Assembly: GCA_025358295.1 (NCBI GenBank)
Contig: JANYJY010000073.1
Coordinates: forward strand, 1-61,481
Source: Gammaproteobacteria bacterium
GTDB lineage: Bacteria; Pseudomonadota; Gammaproteobacteria; Steroidobacterales; Steroidobacteraceae
Direction of reading: 5' to 3'
Length of the DNA stretch: 61,481 nucleotides
Numbering within the stretch: position 1 is the stretch's first letter; every line of letters starts with the position of its first letter. Both the position numbers and the translations under genes were made by a program. Positions 16,693 through 25,436 of this stretch are shown here, one piece after another. Below the pieces are notes generated by a model. It saw only the letters and a list, made by a program, of their open reading frames with translations, did not search any database and was not told the origin of the DNA.

Positions 16693-18327
16693 ATGAGATT
16701 CTCCCCTAGGTTTCCCAACAAAGTTCCGGTGGTGATCGCCGGCGGCGGGCCGGTGGGCATGTCGCTCGCGGCGCTGTTGGCCCACTATGACGTTCCCTGC
16801 CTGGTGTTGGAGGCCGATCCATCCTGGTGCGAGGGCAGCAGGGCGATTTGCCTGTCGCGACGTTCACAGGAAATTCTCGGCTGGGTTGGCGCGGATCGGG
16901 CGCTGACCGCCAAAGGATTGTCCTGGGTTGGCGGCCGCAGTTATTTTCGCGATACCGAGGTGCTGCATTTCCAGATGCCCTCTGAGCCCACGCAACGCTT
17001 CGCGCCCATGATCAATATCCAACAGTACTACGTAGAACAGTATGCGCATGAGGCGGCCTTGCGTGCAGGTGGAGTCGATATGCGCTGGTCGGCACGCGTC
17101 GATGCGGTGCGGGCGTGCGCTTCCGCCGTGGACATAGAAGTCCAAACAGCGGATGGACAACTACACAGTATTCAGGCCGAGTGGCTCATCGCCTGCGACG
17201 GCGGCCGCAGCACGGTGCGCGAGCAATTGGGCTTGCAGCTCGAGGGCATGCAATACGAGGGCCGCTACGTCATCGTTGATATCGAGCAGGACACACGCCG
17301 CGAGGTGGAGCGCCTAGCTTGGTTCGATCCGCCCTCCAATCCGGGTTCCACCATCCTCATGCATCGTCAGCCCGACAATATCTGGCGCATCGACTATCAA
17401 GTCTCCGATCAAGAAGATCCGGCTGAGGCCGTCAAGCCAGAGAACGTACTGCCCCGCATACAAGCGCACCTCGACATGATAGGGGAGACGGCGCCGTGGA
17501 AACCCTTGTGGATATCGATCTACAACGCCAAATGCCTGACCCTGCCGAGCTATAGAAGAGGCCGCGTCCTGTTTGCCGGCGACGCGGCGCATCTGGTGCC
17601 GATATTCGGCGTGCGGGGGCTCAACTCCGGGCTGGACGACGCCGGCAATCTGGCTTGGAAACTTGCCATGGTACACAAGCGTCAAGCCGATGAGGCCCTG
17701 CTGGACAGCTATTCCCATGAGCGCGTTCTCGCGGCGCGTGAAAACATCGCCTATGGCGCCAAGAGCACCGAATTTATGGCGCCGCCGCATCACGGATTTG
17801 CGCTGATGCGCGAAGCGGCGCTGCGCGTCGCCATGGTGTCGCCCGGAATTCGTTCGCTCATCAATCCGAGGCAGACTTCTCCGGTCGAATACGTGGACTC
17901 GTCGCTCAATGCACCCGAGGGCGGAACTGAATTCGGCGGCGACGCGCGTGCCGGCATGCCGGCCCCGGAAGCGAAACTCAGCACCCATCGAGGCGCAGGA
18001 CACCTGACGCAGTACTTTGGCCACAGCTTCGTGGCCCTGTACTTCTCCGACGACGCGACTTTGCCGCAGTATTTACTGACGCTCGCGAACACGGGGCCGC
18101 CGGGCGTCGCGGCACTACGGCTTGTGCGGATCGCAACCCGCGGAGCTGCCGGCGAGGCTACCGTCATTGATGATGTCGGTCAGGCCTGGCAGCGCTATGA
18201 CGCGACGCACGGCAGCCTGTATTTGATCCGGCCGGACGGTTACGTCATGGGCCGATGGCGCAATGCTGAATCGAACCCTGCCCATCTCCGTGACGCGCTC
18301 AGCCACGCTCGAGGACTCAAGCCATGA
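16693..18327 (+). CDS. FAD-dependent aromatic monooxygenase (PheA/MhpA type)
   Basis: 544-residue group A flavin monooxygenase. It has the FAD dinucleotide motif GGGPVGM near the N-terminus, the DG motif CDGGRSTVR and the second FAD motif GRVLFAGDAAHLVPIFGVRGLNSG, followed by a degraded thioredoxin-like C-terminal domain. Such enzymes hydroxylate phenols or hydroxyphenyl acids with NAD(P)H and O2. It lies 33 bases after the cytochrome gene and overlaps a 59-residue ORF, so it is probably co-transcribed with the amine dehydrogenase. That suggests a hydroxyaromatic intermediate. Confidence 0.9.
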   Translation: MRFSPRFPNKVPVVIAGGGPVGMSLAALLAHYDVPCLVLEADPSWCEGSRAICLSRRSQEILGWVGADRALTAKGLSWVGGRSYFRDTEVLHFQMPSEPTQRFAPMINIQQYYVEQYAHEAALRAGGVDMRWSARVDAVRACASAVDIEVQTADGQLHSIQAEWLIACDGGRSTVREQLGLQLEGMQYEGRYVIVDIEQDTRREVERLAWFDPPSNPGSTILMHRQPDNIWRIDYQVSDQEDPAEAVKPENVLPRIQAHLDMIGETAPWKPLWISIYNAKCLTLPSYRRGRVLFAGDAAHLVPIFGVRGLNSGLDDAGNLAWKLAMVHKRQADEALLDSYSHERVLAARENIAYGAKSTEFMAPPHHGFALMREAALRVAMVSPGIRSLINPRQTSPVEYVDSSLNAPEGGTEFGGDARAGMPAPEAKLSTHRGAGHLTQYFGHSFVALYFSDDATLPQYLLTLANTGPPGVAALRLVRIATRGAAGEATVIDDVGQAWQRYDATHGSLYLIRPDGYVMGRWRNAESNPAHLRDALSHARGLKP

Positions 18328-18503
18328 ACAGCGCACAGATTGAACTAACCTATACCGCACTGGCCGAATGTATCGCTCGAGTCGGACGGCCCAAGACATC
18401 GCTTTTGCTCGCGACCTTAGCGCTGGAATTGCTGAGTCAACAACCCGATGCCGAGGCAGCGCTTGCTCATATTCTGCAGGCCGAGCATCTAAGCTCGCTT
18501 TGA
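18324..18503 (+). CDS. 59-residue protein coupled to the monooxygenase (DUF2783-like)
   Basis: The ATG overlaps the monooxygenase stop in an ATGA. The 59-residue product is a leucine- and alanine-rich, probably all-helical soluble protein with no signal peptide. Small proteins annotated DUF2783 commonly sit directly downstream of flavin monooxygenases of this kind, and the size and helical make-up fit. I assign the family tentatively. The coupling suggests a partner or stabiliser of the monooxygenase. Confidence 0.62.
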   Translation: MNSAQIELTYTALAECIARVGRPKTSLLLATLALELLSQQPDAEAALAHILQAEHLSSL

Positions 18504-18630
18504 ATCATTCGCAGTGCCGCGCTCCTCCTCGTCGGAAAATCCTTACACTTGATCGGTCTACTTCAGAACTGGTCAATGCGCGCTTGTGGAGGCAAAGTTT
18601 CCCAGCCGTACAAAACAAGGATGACACATC

Positions 18631-18711
18631 ATGGGACGCGGAATTTTGCTTTGGATGCTCGGAGTTCCTCTTCCGATCATTCTCCTTTTAGCAATGTGCT
18701 CGCACAATTAA
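18631..18711 (+). CDS. Small single-span membrane peptide (26 residues)
   Basis: MGRGILLWMLGVPLPIILLL followed by six residues: one transmembrane helix with a Gly/Pro kink. AAGGA lies upstream of the ATG. Short peptides that begin MGRGILLW are, as I recall, found as tiny conserved hypotheticals in other proteobacteria, which favours a real gene. It sits 12 bases before the next membrane protein gene and may be co-transcribed with it. Function is unknown. Confidence 0.55.
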   Translation: MGRGILLWMLGVPLPIILLLAMCSHN

Positions 18712-18723
18712 GCGGAGTCTGAT

Positions 18724-19605
18724 ATGGAACCAGTACTCGAAACCCGCGGGGCAACTGCGCTCGCGCAGGCAATACCGACGCTCGGCCAATCGGCCGTCTC
18801 TTGGCCGGCTATTTTTGCCGGCGCCGCTGTGGCAGTAGCGGCCTCGGTAATACTGCTCGCGTTGGGCACGGGGTTGGGATTTGCATCCATATCACCGTGG
18901 TCGGGCCATGGGGTTTCCGCCACAACATTTGCGATCACGTCGGCCATCTGGCTCATTGTGATGCAATGGGTTTCATCCGGCGTCGGCGGTTACGTTACCG
19001 GCAGATTGCGCGTTAAGTGGGTGGGAACCCATACGCACGAGGTGTTCTTCAGGGACACCGCCCATGGTTTCATCACCTGGTCGGTGGCAACAATATTGGC
19101 GGCCACGGCGATGGGGCTTTCTGCATATTCAGCGATGAACGTAGCCGCACACGTCGTTGCGGGCACTCCCCCGGCGGCGGCTCTGCCCACGGCGCCCGCT
19201 ACTGCCATGGCGTTCAGTACTTACGACATCGACAAATTATTTCGTTCGCCGAGCGGCGCTGCACCGCCCAACGACGCCAAACTCGACGCTGACGCCAAAC
19301 TGGAAGCGAGCCGTATTTTCGCAAATGCCGCGGCGTCTGGCGCGCTACCGCAAGCGGATAGAAGTTACTTGGGAGAATTGGCGAGCGCGCGGGCCGGAAT
19401 TTCGCAGGCAGACGCACTGCAGCGCGTTGACGAGGTTACCGCGAGCGTCATGGCTGAGGAAATGAAACTCAAGATGCAAGCCGATGCCGCGGCCAAAGCG
19501 GCCTCCGCTACTGCGATCTTTACCGCATTATCGCTGCTGGTTGGCGCATTCATTGCAAGCGTCGCAGCGGCATTGGGCGGCCGGCTTCGAGACGAACACA
19601 TCTGA
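18724..19605 (+). CDS. Conserved multi-span membrane protein of unknown function
   Basis: 293 residues. Hydrophobic segments lie at about 28-52, 66-87, 110-132 and 262-288, with a charged, alanine-rich helical loop between about 175 and 260. Small-residue patterns (AGAAVAVAASV, GVGGYVTG) suggest tight helix packing. Similar proteins are loosely labelled PhnA-like in databases, a label with no functional support that I would not adopt. It follows the 26-residue membrane peptide by 12 bases. Confidence 0.75.
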   Translation: MEPVLETRGATALAQAIPTLGQSAVSWPAIFAGAAVAVAASVILLALGTGLGFASISPWSGHGVSATTFAITSAIWLIVMQWVSSGVGGYVTGRLRVKWVGTHTHEVFFRDTAHGFITWSVATILAATAMGLSAYSAMNVAAHVVAGTPPAAALPTAPATAMAFSTYDIDKLFRSPSGAAPPNDAKLDADAKLEASRIFANAAASGALPQADRSYLGELASARAGISQADALQRVDEVTASVMAEEMKLKMQADAAAKAASATAIFTALSLLVGAFIASVAAALGGRLRDEHI

Positions 19606-19626
19606 GCATCTCGAATTAAAGCCGAG

Positions 19627-20133
19627 TCACTGTCCTGCCAGCCGGATGAGGTCGGACGATTGCACCAACACATTCACGGCAGCATTTAATCCCGCGCCGT
19701 CCTCGGCCTCGAATCGTCCGGGTTGAGGACTGTCCAGATCGAGAACGCCGATGAGTTGGCCCTGTTGCATCACTGGCACGACAATCTCCGAACGGGACGC
19801 AGCATCGCAGGCAATGTGTCCCGGGAATGCATGTACGTCTTGAACGATGATGGTTTCGCGGCGCTCGGCTGCGGTGCCACAAACCCCCTTGCCCAGCGCG
19901 ATGCGCACACAGGCGACCTTGCCTTGGAAGGGGCCAAGCACGAGCTCGCGGCCTCGCAGAAAATAAAATCCAACCCAATTCAAATCGGGCAGCCCTGCGT
20001 AGAGCAGAGCGGACAAATTAGCGGTGTTGGCCAGACCGTCGCGTTCACCGGCAAATAGACCCAGCAACTGTTCTTGGATTTCGCGGTAGGCCACCGCCTT
20101 GGGCAGCGCTGCCGTGGATTTAAACACGTGCAT
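19627..20133 (-). CDS. msrC: Free methionine-(R)-sulfoxide reductase (GAF fold)
   Basis: 168-residue cytosolic GAF-domain enzyme that reduces free Met-R-sulfoxide. The family signature LPDLNWVGFYF and the three conserved cysteines (Cys75, Cys85 in GKGVCG, Cys109 in IACD) are present, as is the closing LDLDSP motif. Its start directly follows the stop of the GNAT gene, so the two form an operon. MsrA and MsrB lie 16 kb away. Confidence 0.92.
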   Translation of the reverse strand: MHVFKSTAALPKAVAYREIQEQLLGLFAGERDGLANTANLSALLYAGLPDLNWVGFYFLRGRELVLGPFQGKVACVRIALGKGVCGTAAERRETIIVQDVHAFPGHIACDAASRSEIVVPVMQQGQLIGVLDLDSPQPGRFEAEDGAGLNAAVNVLVQSSDLIRLAGQ

Positions 20134-20592
20134 CTAGGTGGCTCCCGACCCCGGTAAAGCCGAGTAGAGATATTGAATGAACCCCGGTTTTATGGCCAGG
20201 CGGTCGTACAGCCGGCGCGCAACCTGATTGGTTTCCTGGGTCAGCCAATAAGGGCTATTCGCCCCCGCCTTTTTGGCGGCGTCCGCTACGGCCTCTATCA
20301 ACAAGCGACCGCAGCCGGTGCCGCGTATGCCTGAATCCACATAGAGATCCTCAAGATAGCAGGCGGGTGCCGTCGACCACGTGTCCTCGTGATAGAGGAA
20401 ATGCACTATGCCGATTAGGTGACCGGATGAATCGTGGGCGCCAAGGCCATGCACCCGGCCATTGTGAAGGCGTTCCCAGAGGGCCTCCGTCACGGCCGGG
20501 CCCAGCTCGACCTGGTAGAAGCGCTGGTACTCGGACCACAGTTCAGCCCAACGGGCGCGTTCACTGGGTAGCAGGGGTGCGATGTAAATCAT
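20134..20592 (-). CDS. GNAT-family N-acetyltransferase
   Basis: 152-residue acetyltransferase. The acetyl-CoA-binding strand and loop read YLEDLYVDSGIRGTGCGRLLI, with the RGTGCG pyrophosphate-binding turn; the C-terminal part has the usual NxxARRLYDRL helix. It abuts the methionine sulfoxide reductase gene without a gap. Substrate unknown. Confidence 0.9.
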   Translation of the reverse strand: MIYIAPLLPSERARWAELWSEYQRFYQVELGPAVTEALWERLHNGRVHGLGAHDSSGHLIGIVHFLYHEDTWSTAPACYLEDLYVDSGIRGTGCGRLLIEAVADAAKKAGANSPYWLTQETNQVARRLYDRLAIKPGFIQYLYSALPGSGAT

Positions 20593-20694
20593 CGTGTACT
20601 CCGGGACGTATTCGCAGGCTCGAAAAATGGCCGTTTCGCGCGCATACTGTGTAATGATCTCCCATTTAATGCAATGTTCACAAAGGTGTCCTTT

Positions 20695-20742
20695 ATGAGC
20701 GCAAATCCTAAAACGTTATCCGGCTCGACTCCTGATTTTTAA
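20695..20742 (+). other. Apparent original start of the next gene, closed by an in-frame TAA
   Basis: AAAGGTG, a good ribosome binding site, is followed by ATG and 15 codons (MSANPKTLSGSTPDF) and then TAA. The same frame continues without interruption into the aldehyde dehydrogenase (LLINGQLVAG). The piece therefore looks like the true N-terminus, cut off by a nonsense codon, or else a short leader peptide. Confidence 0.6.
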
Positions 20743-22131
20743 TTGTTGATCAACGGACAATTGGTAGCCGGTGCGGCAACTCTGGACGTGATTAATCCGG
20801 CGACCGGCAAACTCTTGACGAGATGCGCGCGCGCCGATAAGGCGCAATTGGACGCAGCGGTGCTCGCCGCAAAGAACGCCTTCCCAGCTTGGTCGACGAC
20901 GCCCATCGAAATGCGCCGCCAGATTTTGCTGAAGGTCGCCGCGGCATTCGAAGCGCGCAGCGGCGAATTCGCCAGATTGCTGACGGAAGAACAGGGCAAG
21001 CCGCTAGCGCACGCCGCGTACGAGATAGGCGGAGCGGTTGCGATGATTCGCGCATTCGCCGCCATGGATTTACCGGCGAAGGTCCTGCGCGAAAACGCCG
21101 TCGAGCGCATCGTTCAGCTGCACGTGCCGCTCGGCGTAGTCGCGGCGATTACTCCGTGGAACTTCCCGCTGATATTGCTCATGATAAAAGTGGCGCCGGC
21201 GCTGCTGGCCGGAAACACCATCGTGGCCAAGCCCGCGCCGACAACCCCGCTGACCACCTTGTTGTTCGGCGAGATGTGCGCAGCCCTGCTGCCGCCCGGC
21301 GTGCTCAATGTCATTGTCGATCAAAACGATTTGGGCGGTTATCTAACCCAGCACCCCGATGTCGCGAAGGTCGCCTTCACGGGCTCGACTGCCACAGGCA
21401 AGAAAGTCATGGCGAGCGTTGCGGGGACGATCAAGCGCTTGACGCTGGAGCTCGGCGGCAACGACGCGGCAATCGTTCTGGACGATGTGGATGTGAAAGA
21501 AGTGGCAGCGAAGGTTTTTCACGGAGCCATGGTCAACTCCGGCCAGGTGTGCCTCGCCATCAAGCGCGTCTATGTACCCGATTCGATGTACGACGCGATG
21601 TGCGAAGAATTGGCAAAATTGGCCGATGCCCACGTGGTCGGCGACGGACTCGACGCCGCGACCCAAATGGGTCCCCTGCAAAACAAAACGCAATTCGAGA
21701 AAGTCAAAGAATTTCTGGAAGACGCGCGCCTGCATGGCAAGGTTATCGCGGGCGGCAAGGCGCTGCAACGCGACGGTTACTTCATTCCGCCGACCATTGT
21801 GCGCGACATTCCGGACAGTGCGCGCCTCGTCATGGAGGAGCAGTTCGGCCCCATATTACCCGTGCTCAAATATTCCAACATCGACGATGCCATAGCGCGC
21901 GCCAACAGCACCGAATACGGCTTGGGCGGCACGGTGTGGGGCAAGAACTCAAAACGCGCCTTCGATGTCGCCCAGCGCATTGCGTCCGGCACTGTATGGG
22001 TCAACAAGCATCTCGAACTGCCGCCCGACATTCCTTTCGGCGGCGCCAAGCAATCCGGCTTCGACACCGAGATGGGTCAGGAAGGACTGGAGGAATTCAC
22101 TCAGTCCAGGGTCATCAATATAGCTAAATAG
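20743..22131 (+). CDS. Aldehyde dehydrogenase, start disturbed by a stop codon
   Basis: 462-residue aldehyde dehydrogenase with the full set of motifs: TPWNFP, FTGSTATGKK, Glu236 in LELGGND and Cys270 in NSGQVC. The only start inside the open frame is TTG (20743 or 20746), directly after an in-frame TAA and without a ribosome binding site of its own. A better start with ribosome binding site lies 48 bases upstream, before the TAA. The enzyme is either a mutated gene, expressed by re-initiation at TTG, or the victim of a base error. It is similar to the aldehyde dehydrogenase at the left edge and may serve the same aryl-aldehyde step. Confidence 0.88.
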   Translation: MLINGQLVAGAATLDVINPATGKLLTRCARADKAQLDAAVLAAKNAFPAWSTTPIEMRRQILLKVAAAFEARSGEFARLLTEEQGKPLAHAAYEIGGAVAMIRAFAAMDLPAKVLRENAVERIVQLHVPLGVVAAITPWNFPLILLMIKVAPALLAGNTIVAKPAPTTPLTTLLFGEMCAALLPPGVLNVIVDQNDLGGYLTQHPDVAKVAFTGSTATGKKVMASVAGTIKRLTLELGGNDAAIVLDDVDVKEVAAKVFHGAMVNSGQVCLAIKRVYVPDSMYDAMCEELAKLADAHVVGDGLDAATQMGPLQNKTQFEKVKEFLEDARLHGKVIAGGKALQRDGYFIPPTIVRDIPDSARLVMEEQFGPILPVLKYSNIDDAIARANSTEYGLGGTVWGKNSKRAFDVAQRIASGTVWVNKHLELPPDIPFGGAKQSGFDTEMGQEGLEEFTQSRVINIAK

Positions 22132-22143
22132 ATCCGCGCTCGG

Positions 22144-24843
22144 TCAGGGAGCCCCCACCTCGACGGCCGTCGCATGGAACGGCTTGGACGTCGGGTTAGG
22201 TTCGGGCGGTCCGAACAATCCATTGAGCTGGCCCTCGAGAACATAGGCGCTCGTTCCCACCGACGCCACCGATACCGGACCGTCGTGAAACCCCTCTTTC
22301 AAAGTCGTCAGAGCTCCCTTACCGCCATTGATCACGAGCCGGGTGAGACGGCCGCTGCCGCCGCTCTCCACGAGCAGCACGCTGTTCTTGCCGAAGCTGC
22401 GCATGCCGTCGGGTTCCTGAATCGGCCGATCGAGGGCCACCTCGGAAATGGCGCCGGCTTTTCCGTCCGCGTTGACGGGAATGACGAAAATCTTCCCTGT
22501 CACGAGCGTATTGACGGCTACGCCATCCGCGATGACCGAAATTCCATCGAGAACCCCGCCCTTCGGTCCGAACACCCCACCTCCGGCCCATACCTTCAGC
22601 CGATCAGCTCCGTGTTTGAGGCGCACGATTTGCATATTTTCAGTGTCGGTGATGTAGGCCGTGCCATCGGCGCCCACGGCAATGTCGTTGCAGAATGCGC
22701 CGGCGGTCGGCAGCGGATATTGCGCTTTGGCTTGGCCAGTTTGCAGATCGAAGGACCGCAACACCGACGGCGTCTGGCGCGCTGGGTGCGGCCCGGGGAT
22801 ATTGGAAAAACAGGCCCATAGCGTGTTCGACTTGTCGTCGGCAAGAACACCGTATATCCCCAGCGTGGTGTCGTTGTCAGCTCGTATCCAAGGCTCGGCC
22901 ACGGCGGCACCCGGCTTCACCGCAAAGATCTGACGAGTGGCAATGCTGCCGATGAGTAGCCGGCCATCCGCGGTCGAGGTAATGCTCTCCGGATATATTT
23001 TCTCACCGGGAATCGCGATCTCGGCGGGGACCGGCGATTGCATCGTGGTCGCCGGCACCGGGGGTTGGCTCAAGGCCCAGACGTAGGCAGCCACCGCCGA
23101 CACCTGCTGGACCGTCAGTTGCGTGCCGCCCATGGGAGGCATGGCCGAGCGATAATTACGCGGCTGCATGACGCCCACCCGAATGGTAGCGGCAATTCCC
23201 GCATCGCTGCCGTCGCTCCAAAACCACTGGTTGCGGGTCAGATCGGGGCCAAGGGGCGAGCCCGTGCCGTTTGCCCCATGGCAGCCGGTACAGGTCGCAC
23301 CGCCGATCTGTCCGTGGAAAATCTTGTCGCCCAAAACCACTACGTCGCGCGTGGCGCCATCCGGAATCGCCAAACTGTCGGCATCCCGAGCGGCCCCGGA
23401 CTGCGTGCCTTCCGATGGATTTGAGTTTACGACGAGATCGCCTGCCGGCGCCGAGGCGCTGGGACAGGGAACAATGCGGCCGACCCTTGCTGCGCCGCCG
23501 CCGCGATAGACGATGCGATAAATTCTTCCCCGTACATCGTCGGAGACATACAGCGAACCATCGGGTCCCACGGCAATGCCGGTGGGTCGATGCGCCGCCT
23601 TATCGGGAGAGGCGAAGGCACCGGCAAATCCGTCCGCGAAAATCTCACATTTCCCAGCCGCCTTGTCGCCCCCCAGTGATTGATAGACCACGTTGTAGCC
23701 GCGCTGCGGATAGGGTGCCCGGTTCCATGAACCATGAAACGCAATGAATACGCCGCGGCGATATCTGGCCGGAAATTGTGTCTTGTCGTAGAAGGCCATG
23801 CCGTCCGGCGCCCAGTGCGCGGGAAAATGCGCGGCGGGCGCCAGCTTCTCGGCACAGACGCCTGCGCGCTTGCCATCGCCGCCGTATTCCGGCGCAAGTA
23901 CCAGCCTGTTCAGGCCTGGATCGAAGTAACACTCGGGCCAGCCGTAGTCGCCGCCCTGAACCAGATGCAGCACTACTTCCGCCGGAAGAGTGGCCTCCTG
24001 TTCCAATGCATACACTGAAGGCCAATTCGAGTGCAGTTGATCGCGGCCATGCTGAGTCACGAACATCCGTCCCGCCGGATCGATCGCGAAGCCTTCGCCA
24101 TTGCGTATCCCAGTCGCGAATCGTCCGGCTGGAGAAAATTTTTGTTCCGTCGTGTTGGCGTCGTACCGCCAGATGCCGCCGCGGGTGAGGAGCTCCGTGC
24201 AGGGATTCGCGCCGGGGGACTCGAGAGTGCGGTTTTTCGGTTGGCACGAATTGGTGGCGCTGCCAATGTCGATGTAAATCCGACCCGCGGCATCGATGGT
24301 GAATGGATGCATCGGGTGGTCGCCGTCCAGGGGCAGGTCTGAGACCACGGTCTGCGGCGGATCGAGCGGCAGTATCGATCCCGGCGTCAGTGCGTAGCGC
24401 ACTATTTTGTCGTTGATCTCGGCGTACAGCCCGCCGTGATAGAGACCTATGCCGCTGCCGCCTTTACCGCCGCTTTGCACCGTCTCGCCGAATCGCTGAT
24501 TGACGTCCGCCTTGCCGTTGCCGGTGGTGTCTTGCAATGCGACCAAAAATCCACCGTCGTGGGGCGTGTCGTTGCCGAAATAAACGCCCGACCAAGTGTT
24601 GACGTAGACCACTCCGCCCGAGGAGACAGCCAGGTGACGCGCATGACCGATGTCATCCGCAAAGATCGTGGCGCAAAAGCCGGGCGGGAGCGTCAATCCA
24701 CTGTCATCGCCCGGACATGCTGCGGAAACCGTCGATGCCGTCGCATTCGTCGATCCCAGCGAGATCGAACAGACTGCGATGGCAACCCAAGCGGCAGCCG
24801 AGTCCAAAAATCCAAGCTTTTTGTACGAATGAAACAAGTGCAT
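22144..24843 (-). CDS. Secreted sorbosone-dehydrogenase-like propeller / cytochrome c / propeller protein
   Basis: 899-residue exported protein. After a signal peptide (about 1-36), residues 40-455 form a PQQ-dependent glucose/sorbosone dehydrogenase-like beta-propeller (LPPGFCATIFADD, AHFPAHWAPDGMAFYD, PTGIAVGPDGSLYVSDD). A cytochrome c domain follows at about 510-600 with CTGCH and a probable Met ligand in AMPPMGG. The C-terminal 300 residues form a second NHL/SMP-30-like propeller. This suggests a periplasmic sugar or alcohol oxidase passing electrons to its own haem. It converges with the aldehyde dehydrogenase; the gap is 12 bases. Confidence 0.85.
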   Translation of the reverse strand: MHLFHSYKKLGFLDSAAAWVAIAVCSISLGSTNATASTVSAACPGDDSGLTLPPGFCATIFADDIGHARHLAVSSGGVVYVNTWSGVYFGNDTPHDGGFLVALQDTTGNGKADVNQRFGETVQSGGKGGSGIGLYHGGLYAEINDKIVRYALTPGSILPLDPPQTVVSDLPLDGDHPMHPFTIDAAGRIYIDIGSATNSCQPKNRTLESPGANPCTELLTRGGIWRYDANTTEQKFSPAGRFATGIRNGEGFAIDPAGRMFVTQHGRDQLHSNWPSVYALEQEATLPAEVVLHLVQGGDYGWPECYFDPGLNRLVLAPEYGGDGKRAGVCAEKLAPAAHFPAHWAPDGMAFYDKTQFPARYRRGVFIAFHGSWNRAPYPQRGYNVVYQSLGGDKAAGKCEIFADGFAGAFASPDKAAHRPTGIAVGPDGSLYVSDDVRGRIYRIVYRGGGAARVGRIVPCPSASAPAGDLVVNSNPSEGTQSGAARDADSLAIPDGATRDVVVLGDKIFHGQIGGATCTGCHGANGTGSPLGPDLTRNQWFWSDGSDAGIAATIRVGVMQPRNYRSAMPPMGGTQLTVQQVSAVAAYVWALSQPPVPATTMQSPVPAEIAIPGEKIYPESITSTADGRLLIGSIATRQIFAVKPGAAVAEPWIRADNDTTLGIYGVLADDKSNTLWACFSNIPGPHPARQTPSVLRSFDLQTGQAKAQYPLPTAGAFCNDIAVGADGTAYITDTENMQIVRLKHGADRLKVWAGGGVFGPKGGVLDGISVIADGVAVNTLVTGKIFVIPVNADGKAGAISEVALDRPIQEPDGMRSFGKNSVLLVESGGSGRLTRLVINGGKGALTTLKEGFHDGPVSVASVGTSAYVLEGQLNGLFGPPEPNPTSKPFHATAVEVGAP

Positions 24844-24937
24844 ATGACTCCCGCCAGAATCCCGAGCGATGACTGCTTAGCGCCCCTAGTGCTCAACGAA
24901 TGGGGTGCGACCGAGGTTACCATAGCGCCATGGCAGG

Positions 24938-25423
24938 CTAGTCCCTGACCGTGTGCTGCATTTTGCGAGCGCGATCCATCAGGCCGGAAGCGACGCGCTT
25001 TACGCCGGAGACATTGGACCACAGGCTTGCCTGAGGCAGAAAATCGATCTTCTCGCCCAGTCTCGTGGGCTCACGCAGGCGAACCGAGATCCGGTGGATG
25101 CCGCTGCCGGTGATGACCTCGGCGGCGGTAATGTTGGCGAAATGAATGTTCTCTTCCACCCTCCCCCGCCGCACCTTCAAATGATTCTCGCAATCCAGTA
25201 CCTCGTCCGCGAGCCGGTAAATTTTCGTCGCCCATAGAAAATAAAAGAAGCAGACACAAAGAGCGCCTGCCACGAGCACAGGGGTGGTTGAATCCTGCCG
25301 CAGGCTGCCGTCGGCCGCCGCGGGGGCCAACACCACTGCGAGCAACGCCACGCCGGTCAACCATATCCCGCGCTTGAACAGATTGGTGTTCTTGAACGAG
25401 ATGACTTGCACAACTCCCGGCAT
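24938..25423 (-). CDS. Two-helix membrane protein with PH-like cytosolic domain
   Basis: 161 residues from the ATG at 25423 (a longer frame would run into the upstream gene). Two hydrophobic helices at about 16-36 and 48-66 are followed by a strand-rich, PH-like domain (IYRLADEVLDCENHLKVRRG onward). It lies 13 bases after the 110-residue gene and belongs to the ParA operon. Function unknown. Confidence 0.7.
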   Translation of the reverse strand: MPGVVQVISFKNTNLFKRGIWLTGVALLAVVLAPAAADGSLRQDSTTPVLVAGALCVCFFYFLWATKIYRLADEVLDCENHLKVRRGRVEENIHFANITAAEVITGSGIHRISVRLREPTRLGEKIDFLPQASLWSNVSGVKRVASGLMDRARKMQHTVRD

Positions 25424-25436
25424 ATCGATCCGTACG

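Noticed and set aside
16268-16696. 142-codon frame over the cytochrome c gene
   Set aside because: Out of frame with the CMGCH cytochrome; composition is that of a shifted GC-rich frame.
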